Shown here: in pieces, positions 25,637-33,592 of the stretch
How the letters are laid out: every line of letters starts with the position of its first letter
Position numbering within the stretch: the stretch's first letter is position 1
DNA from: DATFQE01 sp963733845
Lineage (GTDB): Bacteria; Actinomycetota; Thermoleophilia; Gaiellales; Gaiellaceae
Reading direction: 5' to 3'
DNA: 64,000 nucleotides
Assembly: GCA_963733845.1 (NCBI GenBank)
Contig: CAVTEM010000007.1
Location: forward strand, 372,001 to 436,000
Notes under the pieces: model-generated
Told to the model about the DNA's origin: nothing
What the model saw: only the letters and a program-made list of their open reading frames with translations
The model's database searches: none
Translations under genes and position numbers: made by a program

Positions 25637-26152
25637 CGGATCACGTCGGCGCGCCGGCCGGCGACCGAGATCTCGCCGCGGCAGCAGCTGGTCACGCTGG
25701 AAGCCGGCTCGCTCGACCACCCGGCTGGAGGCCTCGTTCCACGGCTCGACGAGCGCCTCGAGCCCGGCGACCTCGGGCTGAGCCAAGGCCCACGGCGCGA
25801 CGAGCGCGACTGCCCGCGAGGCCAGCCCACGGCCCCGGGCGGCGCGCAGGAGCCAGTAGCCGAGCCCGTAGAGGCCGTGGCCGCGGTGCATGAGCACGAC
25901 CGCCCCGACGGCCTCGCCGGTGGACGTCTCGGCGATCGCGAGCGAGACGCCGATGCCGCTCCTGCTGCGGGCGTCCTGCCGCTCGAGCCAGCGCTCCCCC
26001 GCGTCCCTGGTCAACGGCGCAGGCACGGTCGTGACCTTGGGGATGTAGGGGTCGCGGCTCGCCTCGACCACCGTGGTGAGATCAGCTGCGCTCCAGGCGC
26101 GGAGCGCCACGACCTCGTCTCCGAGCGGCGGATCGGGGTATCCCAGCGGCAC
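25576..26152 (-). CDS. GNAT family N-acetyltransferase, RimJ/RimL-like (frameshift)
   Basis: About 192 residues. Recognisable parts are VALRAWSAADLTTVVEASRDPYIPKVT, the acetyl-CoA loop LLRAARGRGLASRAVALVAPWAL, and the typical late motif LVEPWNEASSRVVERAGFQ. The C-terminus GEISVAGRRADVIRYVLGGQ is in a different frame, the break being near 25690. This family acetylates ribosomal protein N-termini or small molecules. Starts at GTG 26152; the last ~20 codons overlap the convergent cupin gene. Confidence 0.75.
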
Positions 26153-26210
26153 GCTTCCAGTGTGCCGCGGCGGGGCGGCCGCGAGCTGCGGCCGCCCCTG
26201 CACAGACGTC

Positions 26211-26663
26211 CTAGGCGGCTTTCTCCGCGAACGGCGCGAGCACGAGCTCCCAGCCGCCGTCGTAGGCGTCGCGCATCTCCGCCCCGCCGGCGCCCGCCTG
26301 CTCCCAGTTGCGGTGCTCGAGCTCGACCACGGTGCCTTCGCCCTCGGGCGTGAAGGTCACCTCGATCTCGGTCGGCCCCGGCGTCTCCGGGTTGACCTGC
26401 CAGGCCAGGACGAGCCGCGTCGGCGGCTCCCACGCGGTGACGCGGGCCCAGTGCTCGCGCTTACCGCCCTCGGCGACCTCGTACATCTCGCCGCCCTCGC
26501 GGGGCTCGAGCACGACGTCGCGCACCTTCTCGTGGTGGATCGAGTGGGTCTTCATCGGCCACCAGCTCGCGACCTCGGCGGTGAAGATCTCGAAGGCCCG
26601 CTTCGGGTTGCAGTCGACGGTGACCGTCTTGCGAACGGGCGTGATCGTCGCTACCTCGTTCAT
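26211..26663 (-). CDS. SRPBCC (AHSA1-like) domain protein
   Basis: 150 residues with the SRPBCC pattern TVTVDCNPKRAFEIFTAEVASWWPMKTHS, WARVTAWEPPTRLVLAWQV, TEIEVTFTPEGEGTVVELEHRNWEQ and YDGGWELVLAPF. It is the second member of an ArsR+SRPBCC pair, with ATGA overlap to its regulator gene. Probably binds a hydrophobic ligand; unrelated in detail to the copy at 14985. Confidence 0.8.
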   Translation of the reverse strand: MNEVATITPVRKTVTVDCNPKRAFEIFTAEVASWWPMKTHSIHHEKVRDVVLEPREGGEMYEVAEGGKREHWARVTAWEPPTRLVLAWQVNPETPGPTEIEVTFTPEGEGTVVELEHRNWEQAGAGGAEMRDAYDGGWELVLAPFAEKAA

Positions 26664-26974
26664 GTCTTCCTCCCTTCATCGGCCTCGGCCGCCCGCTTGA
26701 AGGCGTCGAGGGCATCGGTCCAGAAGTCCTCGAACCAGGTGCGCACCTGGCCGAACCCCTCCGGGTCGACTTGGTAGAGCCGTCGCGTCCCGACCGCCTG
26801 GTCGCGGACGAGGCCGGCCTCCTTGAGGACGCGCAGGTGCTGCGACACGGCCGGCCGGCTGACCGGCAGGCCGCGTGCGAGCTCGACGACCGGTAGCGGC
26901 CCGGAGCGCAGACGTTCGAAGATCGCCCTCCGGGTAGGGTCGCCGAGCGCGTCCATGGGGTGTATGTAAGCCAT
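26660..26974 (-). CDS. ArsR-family winged-helix repressor of an SRPBCC module
   Basis: 104 residues: MDALGDPTRRAIFERLRSGPLPVVELARGLPVSRPAVSQHLRVLKEAGLVRDQAVGTRRLYQVDPEGF. No metal-binding Cys. The two Met codons at 26974 and 26956 are both possible; the first lies inside the GTAAG-N6-CTTAC operator and directly faces the divergent transporter, so the second Met may be the real start. Controls the overlapped SRPBCC gene and perhaps the transporter. Confidence 0.85.
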   Translation of the reverse strand: MAYIHPMDALGDPTRRAIFERLRSGPLPVVELARGLPVSRPAVSQHLRVLKEAGLVRDQAVGTRRLYQVDPEGFGQVRTWFEDFWTDALDAFKRAAEADEGRKT

Positions 26975-27000
26975 GACTTACCGTCAGTCTAGACTTACCG
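26966..27000. promoter_or_regulatory. ArsR-type operator with extra half-site (GTAAG-N6-CTTAC plus direct repeat)
   Basis: GTAAGccatgaCTTAC (26966-26981) is identical in its arms and spacing to the site at 14655-14670. The GACTTACCG half is repeated 17 bases further on (26975-26983 and 26992-27000), giving a third half-site. It lies between the ArsR/SRPBCC genes and the divergent MFS gene. Confidence 0.65.
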
Positions 27001-27023
27001 ATACCGAGCTGTCAAGGGACCGG

Positions 27024-28170
27024 GTGGTCACGCCCGCGTTCCTGCTGGTGGCAGCGGCCACCTTCTTCGCGTTCCTCTCGATCGGCATCGTGCTTGCCGG
27101 TGCTGCCACGCTTCGCGGAAGGGCCGCTCGGAGCGGGAAGCATCGGCGTCGGCATCGCGATCGGGGCGGCGAGCATCACCGCGCTGCTCGCCCAGCCGCC
27201 CGCGGGCCGGCTCGGCGACCTGCGCGGGCGGCGGCCGCTGATGGTGGGCGGCGGCGTGCTGATGGTGCTCGGCGCGGCGGGGCTGGTGCTCGCCGACCAC
27301 ATCGTTCCCGTCGTCGGCCTGCGCCTGCTGACGGGCGTCGGCGAGGCGCTCTTCCTGATCGGCGGGCTCAGCATCGTCAACGACCTCGCACCGGAGCACA
27401 GGCGCGGGGAAGCGCTCAGCCTCTACACCCTCGCCTCCTACAGCGGCCTGGCGATCGGACCGGTGGTCGGGGAGCTCGTGCTCGGCGACGATCGCTGGAA
27501 CGCGGTCTGGCTGTTCGCCGCCGCCGCGGGCGCCACGGCCGGAGTGCTCGGCTGGAGGGCTCCCGAGACGCGAAGCGCCGCGGCACCGTCGGAAGGAGGG
27601 AGCTGGCTCCCCCACCGGCTCGGGCTGCTGCCCGGTCTCGTGCTCGGCCTGGGGCTGTTCGGCATGGGCGGCTTCATCGCGTTCGTCGCGCTGTACGCGA
27701 TCGACATCGGCCTCGACGGGGCGGGCCCGCTGTTCGCGCTGTTCGCCGTCGTGGTGGTGGCGATCCGGAGCCTCGGTGCCAAGATTCCGGACCGGCTCGG
27801 CGCCGCCCGGACCGTGCGGATCGCGCTGATCGCTCTCGCCGCGGGACTGGCGACGATGGGCCTGTGGCAGGAGCCGGTCGGCCTGTACGTGGGGACGTTC
27901 GTGTTCTCGGTCGGCCAGGCGCTCGCGTTCCCGGCGGTGATGACGCTCGCGATGTCCCGGACACCTGCGGGCGACCGCGGCGCCGTCGGGGGGACGGTGA
28001 CCGCGTTCGTCGACGTTGCGATCGCGTCCGGAGCGATCGTGCTGGGCGGCGTCGCCGACCTGGGCGGCTACCCGGCCGTGTTCCTCGTGGCGGCAGGGTC
28101 GGCCGTGGCCGGGCTGGTGCTGCTGCAGCGGATCCCGAGCGTCAGTCGCGTAGCCGACGCCACCGCTTGA
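27024..28170 (+). CDS. MFS transporter (frameshift)
   Basis: About 380 residues and 12 helices of the major facilitator superfamily. After the first helix (TPAFLLVAAATFFAFLSIGIVL) the frame shifts near 27093 to PVLPRFAEGPLGAGSIGVGIAIGAASITALLAQPPAGRLGDLRGRRPLMVGG, the last part being the loop 2-3 signature G-x-L-x-D-x-x-G-R-R. The protein ends PSVSRVADATA. A GTG at 27024 with AAGGGA upstream is preferred over the ATG that would overlap the divergent arsR start. Probably a drug or metabolite efflux pump; substrate unknown. Its 3' end overlaps the convergent glycosyltransferase by 29 bases. Confidence 0.8.
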
Positions 28171-28870
28171 GCGCCGCCGTGCCGAGGAAGATCGCGGCGC
28201 CGACCGTGAGCACGAGGTGGACCGCGCGCTTCCCCGCGAGCTTGGACTCGCCGCCGCCGCGCTCACGCATGTTCACCGGCACCTCGGCCACCCTCAGCCC
28301 CGCCTCGCCCAGGCGGATCAGGCCTTCCACCTCGGGCGCGCCGCTCGTGTACGGCTCGGCGAGCAGCTTCGCCCCCTGCGCGTTGACGGCGTAGAGGCCG
28401 CTCGTCGCGTCGGCCACGCCGCCCTCGACCCGCAGCCGCATCAGCCGCCGTAACAGCGCGGTTCCGAGGGCGCGCTCGCGGCTCGGCTGGTAGCGGTAGG
28501 GCTCGTAGCCCTCGCCCGAGACGAAGCGCGAGCCGACTGCCACGTCCGCCTCGCCCGCCTCGACGCGGGTCAGCAGGCGCCGCAGCTCGGCCGCGGGGTG
28601 CTGGCCGTCCGCGTCCACGCGCCCGACGAGCTCGTATCCGTGCTCGGCGCCGTAGCCGTAGCCTGCGGCGATCGCGGCCCGCAGGCCCCGGTTCTGGCCG
28701 AACGAGAGCACCTCTGCACCCGCCTTGCGCGCGAGCTCCGCAGTGCCGTCCGTGGAGCCGTCGTCCACCACGAGCACGTCCACGGCCGGCAGCTCGGCGT
28801 GCAGTTCCTCGAGCACGGCCGGGAGGTTCTCCTCCTCGTTCCAGGCCGGGATGAAGACGAGCGTCTTCAG
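28142..28870 (-). CDS. GT2 family glycosyltransferase (dolichol-phosphate-mannose synthase-like), CTG start
   Basis: 242 residues: KTLVFIPAWNEEENLPAVLEEL, then VDVLVVDDGSTDGTAELARKAGAEVL, GLRAAIAAGYGYGAEHG and the DxD site VGRVDADGQHPAAEL. A C-terminal hydrophobic segment (LVLTVGAAIFLGTAAL) would anchor it. No in-frame ATG/GTG/TTG fits; instead GGAGG lies 5 bases before a CTG codon, which also overlaps the upstream gene's stop as CTGA, so CTG is the likely start. It probably transfers a sugar to a polyprenyl phosphate. Confidence 0.8.
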   Translation of the reverse strand: MKTLVFIPAWNEEENLPAVLEELHAELPAVDVLVVDDGSTDGTAELARKAGAEVLSFGQNRGLRAAIAAGYGYGAEHGYELVGRVDADGQHPAAELRRLLTRVEAGEADVAVGSRFVSGEGYEPYRYQPSRERALGTALLRRLMRLRVEGGVADATSGLYAVNAQGAKLLAEPYTSGAPEVEGLIRLGEAGLRVAEVPVNMRERGGGESKLAGKRAVHLVLTVGAAIFLGTAALKRWRRLRD

Positions 28871-29451
28871 CGATTCCTCCAGGCCCGGATCGAGGCGGGA
28901 AGCCAGCGCGGAAACCGTCGGCGTGCCGTGTTGAGCGCCTCGTCGAGAGCGGGTGCTGCGTCGGCCCCGTGCACTCCCGCGCCGTGGCCGCAGAGCACGT
29001 GCTCGGGCCGCAGGCCCCGCAGCCGGCGAGGCGGGACGAGGCGAAGGAGCGGATGCACCGCGAGCCGCTCTCCGGGAGCGAGGAAGTACCGCGCCGTCCC
29101 GAGCGCGTCCCCGACGACGAGCACGCGGCCGTCCACGAAGGCGGCGACCTCGCGCCAGCCGGGCAGCCACGCGACCTGGAGGCTGAAGGGCAGCCCGCGC
29201 GGGGTCACGTGCAACGGCACTCCGAGGCGCTCCGCGACGCGCGCGCAGTCGCGACCGTGGCGGTCGAGCAGCTGGATGACGGCGGCCGGCCGGCCGAGCG
29301 CATGGACACGATCGTCGAGCCCCTCCACGTCGAGGACGTCGAAGAGCCAGACCCTATCCCCCTCCGCGACCGCGTGCGCGGTGCGCTCCATGTACTCGGG
29401 CTCGTCGGTCTGCCAGCCGAAGCCGCCCTCGAACTCGTCCACGACCCGCAC
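28867..29451 (-). CDS. MBL-fold-like hydrolase lacking the canonical zinc motif
   Basis: 194 residues with an MBL-like ordering of strands (VWLFDVLDVEGLDDRV, AAVIQLLDRHGRDC, VAAFVDGRVLVVGDALGT, LRGLRPEHVLCGHGAGVHG). The metal motif HxHxDH is degraded here to DRHGRDC, though VVGDAL and CGHG retain later ligands. It may be a metal-free or altered paralog. Co-directional with the GT2 gene (CTGA overlap). Divergent from the broken metallopeptidase-like gene. Confidence 0.6.
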   Translation of the reverse strand: MRVVDEFEGGFGWQTDEPEYMERTAHAVAEGDRVWLFDVLDVEGLDDRVHALGRPAAVIQLLDRHGRDCARVAERLGVPLHVTPRGLPFSLQVAWLPGWREVAAFVDGRVLVVGDALGTARYFLAPGERLAVHPLLRLVPPRRLRGLRPEHVLCGHGAGVHGADAAPALDEALNTARRRFPRWLPASIRAWRNR

Positions 29452-29476
29452 GGCGAGGCAGGCTAGCGTTGCCCGG

Positions 29477-29807
29477 GTGAGGGAGACCCTCGAGCGGGCT
29501 CGCGCACGCCTCGACCGGCTCGATTTCTATCCGCGGCCGGTGCGGCTCGACGGAGTCCGCGTGCGTCGTCGCGCCGTGGTTCTTCCGCATCCCCGGCCTG
29601 CGCCGCTACCACGGGTACGCGCTGTGGCGGACGATCCTGCTGCGCAGTCCCGACGCCTCCGAGAACCTCGTCACGCACGAGCTCTGCCACATCTGGCAGA
29701 TGCAGAACCGGCCGGGTCGCGTGTTCTGGGCGTGGCTCACACACCGTTACCGCAACAACCCCTACGAGCTCGAGGCGCGCCGCGCGGTCGAGCTGACCCG
29801 AAGCTGA
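29477..29807 (+). CDS. small HExxH zinc-peptidase-like protein (frameshift)
   Basis: A GTG start leads to VRETLERARARLDRLDFYPRPVRLDGVRV; the frame then changes near 29560 and reads VVAPWFFRIPGLRRYHGYALW, SENLVTHELCHIWQMQNRPG and NPYELEARRAVELTRS to TGA. HELCH is an HExxH zinc-binding motif, and the later Glu in NPYELEA is at a typical position for the third ligand. About 110 residues. The family looks like the small conserved HExxH proteins often annotated as DUF4157-like; no activity is known. Confidence 0.65.
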
Positions 29808-29821
29808 TACCACTTGCGGCG

Positions 29822-30824
29822 ATGGCCGCGTTGCGTCTCACGATCGCGGTGACGATCGCGCTCGCGTTCACGGCGCTCGCGTTCGCCGGCTCCTCGCAGC
29901 CGCAGACGAAGCCACGCGTGCTGGTGTTCACGAAGACGACCGGCTTCCGGCACGCGTCGATCCCGCACGCCGTGCGCGCGATCCGCGAGCTCGGCGGGCG
30001 CGGCGGCTTCGCCGTCGACGCGACCGAGGACGGACGCGCCTTCACCGACGCGAACCTCCGCCGCTACCGGGCCGTGGTCTTCCTCCTCACCACCGGAGAC
30101 GTGCTCGACCCCGGCCAGCAGGCCGCGTTCGAGCGCTTCGTCAGGCGCGGAGGCGGCTACGCGGGCGTGCACTCCGCCACGGACACCGAGTACGACTGGC
30201 CCTGGTACGGACGCCTCGTCGGCGCGTACTTCCGCAACCACCCGCAGATCCAGACCGCGACGGTCCGCGTCGAGAACCGGCGCCACCCCTCGACCGTGGC
30301 GCTGCCGAGCCGGTGGACCCGGACGGACGAGTGGTACGGCTTCGCGCGCAACCCGCGCGGCTCGGTGCGCGTGCTCGCGACGCTGGACGAGTCGACCTAC
30401 GCGCCCGGGCCCCGGCGCGATGGGCGCCGACCACCCGATCGCCTGGTCGCACGAGTTCGAGGGCGGCCGCGCCTGGTACACCGGCGGCGGCCACACCGAC
30501 GAGGCGTACGAGGAGCCGCTGTTCCGCAGCCACCTGCTGCACGGGATCCGCTACGCGGCGGGGCTGACCCCGCCGCGCATCCGCTCGGTGGCGCTCGCTG
30601 TGCGCTCGCAGCGCGCCGTGCTGACCGTGCGCTACGCGGGCTGCATCCCGTGCCGCGGACGGATGCGGATCGGCGGCTCCACGACCGGCCTGCGGTTGGA
30701 CGACGGGGTCGCGCGGGCGCGGTCGAAGCCGCTGCGGCGGGGGCGGCACGCCGTGACGGTCACGGTCGAGGACCCGCTCACACGCCTCGCCGCGACGGTT
30801 CGCCGCTCCGTGGTCGTTCGCTAG
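29822..30824 (+). CDS. secreted ThuA-like domain protein (frameshift)
   Basis: A signal peptide (MAALRLTIAVTIALAFTALAFA) precedes a ThuA-like (PF06283) domain: VLVFTKTTGFRHASIPHAVRAI, RRGGGYAGVHSATDTEYDWPWYGRLVGAYFRNHP and HPIAWSHEFEGGRAWYTGGGHTDEAY. The class I glutamine-amidotransferase-like fold lacks a catalytic Cys; related proteins occur in trehalose utilisation operons and many secreted sugar-dehydrogenase fusions. A ~90-residue C-terminal beta domain follows. The frame breaks near 30415 between YAPGPR and MGADHPIAW. Its stop overlaps that of the convergent cofE. Confidence 0.8.
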
Positions 30825-31540
30825 CGGAACAGGTCGCGCTCCGGCGGCATCACCAGCTCGGCCGCCGAGCCCTCGCCGGCGACGTCGAGCCCGCGCACGA
30901 CGGCGACCGGGATCCCGTCGAGCTTGCCCATGACGAGCTGTGCGGCGCCCGCGATCTGGTCGGCCACGGCGATCACGGTCGCCTGCAGCTCGTAGCCGAC
31001 GCGGTCGCGCTCGCCCTCGAGGTCGACGAGCGGTCTCAGGCCCGCGCAGCCGATCGCGACGTCGGTCGTGCCCTGTCGCCAGGCCCGGCCGAAGGAGTCG
31101 CTGACGATCACCGCGACCTGCCGACCCGTCAGCTCGCGCAGACGGTCCCGCAGGCCCGCGGCCGACGCGTCCGGATCGAGCGGGAGCAGGACGAGCGCGT
31201 CCTGCTCGGGCGCGTTCGAGGCGTCGACCCCGGCGGAGGCGCAGACGTAGCCGTGTCTGGTCTGGGAGATCACGAGCGGCGGCCGCAGGCGGACGATCCG
31301 CGCGCTCTCGCGCAGGATCACCTCGACGCGGCGTGGGTCGCGCTCGCCGGCGATCGCGACGGCGCGCTCCGAGGGCTCGACGTCTGCGAGGCGCACGATC
31401 CGGCCCTCGGCTTTCGACACGGCCTTTTGAGCAACGACGACGACGTCGCCGTCCTCCAGCTGCGTCGCCCCGGCGATCAGCCCGGCGAGGTCCGCTCCCG
31501 GCTCGAGCTCCGGGAGCCCCTCGACGCCGAAGACGTTCAT
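30821..31540 (-). CDS. cofE: coenzyme F420-0:L-glutamate ligase
   Basis: 239 residues of the CofE family, adding gamma-linked glutamates to F420-0 in a GTP-dependent reaction. Landmarks are DGDVVVVAQKAVSKAEGRIV, VISQTRHGYVCASAGVDASN, VAVIVSDSFGRAWRQGTTDVAIGCAG and LVMGKLDGIPVAVVRGL. Unlike mycobacterial FbiB, there is no C-terminal nitroreductase (FbiB-type) domain, so this is the stand-alone form. The ATG overlaps the npdG stop (ATGA), and the gene is last in the cofC-cofD-npdG-cofE operon. Confidence 0.95.
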   Translation of the reverse strand: MNVFGVEGLPELEPGADLAGLIAGATQLEDGDVVVVAQKAVSKAEGRIVRLADVEPSERAVAIAGERDPRRVEVILRESARIVRLRPPLVISQTRHGYVCASAGVDASNAPEQDALVLLPLDPDASAAGLRDRLRELTGRQVAVIVSDSFGRAWRQGTTDVAIGCAGLRPLVDLEGERDRVGYELQATVIAVADQIAGAAQLVMGKLDGIPVAVVRGLDVAGEGSAAELVMPPERDLFR

Positions 31541-32161
31541 TCCTCTAGGCCGGTGACGCGGATGCCCGCGTGCGTGCGGTAGCGCTTGTTGACGTTCACC
31601 AGCACGGCCGTCAGGCCCTCGAGGGCGCGGGCGTTGCCCAGCGGGCCGGCGTCGATCGCGCGCCCGCCGACGAGCCGGTCCGCGAGCTCGAGCGCGATCG
31701 TCTTGGCACCGAGGTCGTCACCGCAGATCAGCGCGTCCTGGTCGGGCGCGTCGCGATGGGTCAGGTGGACGGCCGCGAGGGTCTGGAGGCCCGCGGCAAC
31801 CGGCGCCTCGAGGATCTCGGCGACCTCCTCGGCGAGGGACAGGTTCGACCGTCCGGGCAGCGCGCCGCCCTTCTCGAAGCGCAGGTCGCTGGCGACGCAG
31901 AGGACCGGTGTGCTTCCGATCGCGTCGGCGAGGTCGCGCGCGGTGTCGAGCGTCGCGGTCGACTTCGTCGCCAGCACGACGAGGTCGACGTCGCGAACGG
32001 CCGCGCTGTTCTCCTTGCCCTCGACGCCGTAGACGGCCGCCAGCTCGGCGGCGCGCGCCGCGTCGCGAGAGCCGATCACGACGTCGTATCCGAGCTGCCG
32101 CCAACCGCTCCGCGAGCGCGCGGCCGAAGCTGCCGGTGCCGCCGACGATCGCGACCTTCAC
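31537..32161 (-). CDS. npdG: F420-dependent NADP reductase-like protein (frameshift)
   Basis: About 208 residues. The dinucleotide motif VAIVGGTGSFGRALAERL is followed, after a frameshift near 32100, by QLGYDVVIGSRDAARAAELA; the latter includes the S-R of the NADP(H) 2'-phosphate site. The rest (VLATKSTATLDTARDLADAIG, LQTLAAVHLTHRDAPDQDALICGDD, GNARALEGLTAVLVNVN) matches NADPH:F420 oxidoreductases, which move hydride between NADPH and F420. Starts at GTG overlapping cofD's TGA. Its location inside the F420 synthesis operon ties cofactor supply and reduction. Confidence 0.9.
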
Positions 32162-33081
32162 CTGCGTGCCACCGCTGCCTCCAGGGCCGCCTCGGCCACC
32201 CGCAGCCGGCCCTCCGCGCCGTCCATCAGCGTCCGCGTGACGATCGTCCGCACGCCGGCGTGCGCCTCGTCGGCGTCGGCCTCGTCGATGACGAGCACGT
32301 CGATCAGGCCCTCGTAGCAGCCGGCGACGTGCGCGGGCGTCGTCCCGCCCGCGAGCCGCTTCAGCATCGCGTCGGCCGGCCCCTTCACGGCGCGACCGCC
32401 GATCAGCGGGCTGACTGCGACCGCAGGGACGCGCCGAGCCTCGAGCGCCGCCCTGATGCCCGGCACGGCCAGGATCGGCCCGATGCTGACGAACGGGTTG
32501 CTCGGTGCGATCAGGATCACGTCGGCACCGCCGAGGGCCTCGAGGACGCCCGGCGCGGGACGGGCTCCCTCGGCACCATCGAACAGCACCCCGTCGACCT
32601 CGTCCCGGTGGCCGCGGGCGACGAACCACTCCTGGAAGCCGAAGGCGCCTGCGGGCGTCTGCACGATCGTGCGCAGCCGGTCGTCCGTGGCCGGGAGCAG
32701 CCGCAGCTCGAGGCCGAACGCGCCCGCCAGCCGAGCCGTGACGGCCGAGAGCGGCTCGCCGCGACGCAGGGCCTCGGTCCTGACGAGGTGCAGGCCGAGG
32801 TCGCGGTCGCCGAGCCGGAACCAGTCCTCGCCGCCGAGCTCGGACACGGTCTCGAGCGCGTTCCACGTCTCGCCTGCCCGGCCCCAGCCGCGCTCCTCGT
32901 CGGAGCGGCCGGACAGGGCGTAGAGGACGCTGTCGAGGTCGGGCGAGATCGAGAGGCCGAGCAGCTCGAGGTCGTCGCCGACGTTCCCGATCGCGGTCAC
33001 GTCGGCCGGCTCGACCGCGGCCACGACTCCGCGCAGGAAGCGGGCGCCGCCGACCCCGCCGGCCAGGACGGCGACCTTCAC
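32158..33081 (-). CDS. cofD: 2-phospho-L-lactate/phosphoenolpyruvyl transferase
   Basis: 307 residues. Family landmarks: VAVLAGGVGGARFLRGVV, the DDLELLGLSISPDLDSVLY region, PSNPFVSIGPILAVPGIR and PLIGGRAVKGPADAMLKRL. CofD transfers the activated phospho-lactyl/PEP group from the CofC product to FO, giving F420-0 or dehydro-F420-0. The GTG start overlaps cofC's stop. FO synthase genes (cofG/cofH or fbiC) are not in the window and must be elsewhere. Confidence 0.95.
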   Translation of the reverse strand: MKVAVLAGGVGGARFLRGVVAAVEPADVTAIGNVGDDLELLGLSISPDLDSVLYALSGRSDEERGWGRAGETWNALETVSELGGEDWFRLGDRDLGLHLVRTEALRRGEPLSAVTARLAGAFGLELRLLPATDDRLRTIVQTPAGAFGFQEWFVARGHRDEVDGVLFDGAEGARPAPGVLEALGGADVILIAPSNPFVSIGPILAVPGIRAALEARRVPAVAVSPLIGGRAVKGPADAMLKRLAGGTTPAHVAGCYEGLIDVLVIDEADADEAHAGVRTIVTRTLMDGAEGRLRVAEAALEAAVARR

Positions 33082-33572
33082 AGCGTGTCGAGGTCGTCGG
33101 CGAGCCGCGGCAGGTCGACGGCGACGGCTCCGCGCGCGCGGAAGCGGCCCGCGCTGCCGGGGCCGTAGAGCGGCTCGAACAGGCCCGGCTCGGCGAGCCC
33201 GACCGCGTTCGTCGTCCCGTCGGGCGCCTCGACGATCGCCACGCCGTCCTCCGGAATCGCGGCCAGCAGCGCGCGCAGGTCGTCCGCCTCGATGTGAGGC
33301 AGGTCGGCGTTGACGACGAGCGCGGGCGCGTCCGCCTCGGCGAGCGCGGCGGCGACCGCGGGGCCCTGCCCGCCGCCGGGGTCCGCGACCCACCGGGGCG
33401 CGAGCTCGCGGGCCTCTGCGTCGTCGGTGACGAGCACCACGTCGCCGACCTCCGCGCCCGCCGCGAGCACGCGGCGGAGCATCGAAAGCGCGAGCGCGCG
33501 CCGCTCCGGTTCTGGGAGCGCGAGGCGGCTCTTGCCGTTCACGCCGCGGAAGGGAACGACCACGGTTGGCAT
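33078..33572 (-). CDS. cofC: 2-phospho-L-lactate/PEP guanylyltransferase
   Basis: 164 residues, a short nucleotidyltransferase: VVVPFRGVNGKSRL (the KSR(L) activation motif), VVLVTDDAEA, GPAVAAALAEADAPALVVNADLPHIEADDLRALL and TTNAVGL. Activates phosphoenolpyruvate or phospholactate with GTP to feed CofD. First gene of the operon, ATG at 33572 only 20 bases from the divergent polX start, so promoters must overlap coding or lie within this short gap. Confidence 0.95.
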   Translation of the reverse strand: MPTVVVPFRGVNGKSRLALPEPERRALALSMLRRVLAAGAEVGDVVLVTDDAEARELAPRWVADPGGGQGPAVAAALAEADAPALVVNADLPHIEADDLRALLAAIPEDGVAIVEAPDGTTNAVGLAEPGLFEPLYGPGSAGRFRARGAVAVDLPRLADDLDTL

Positions 33573-33592
33573 CGGTCAGGAGACTATCCCCC

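Noticed and set aside
28598..31582. 994-codon plus-strand open frame
   Set aside because: It runs through four genes on both strands; only its part at 29.8-30.4 kb coincides with the true ThuA-like protein.
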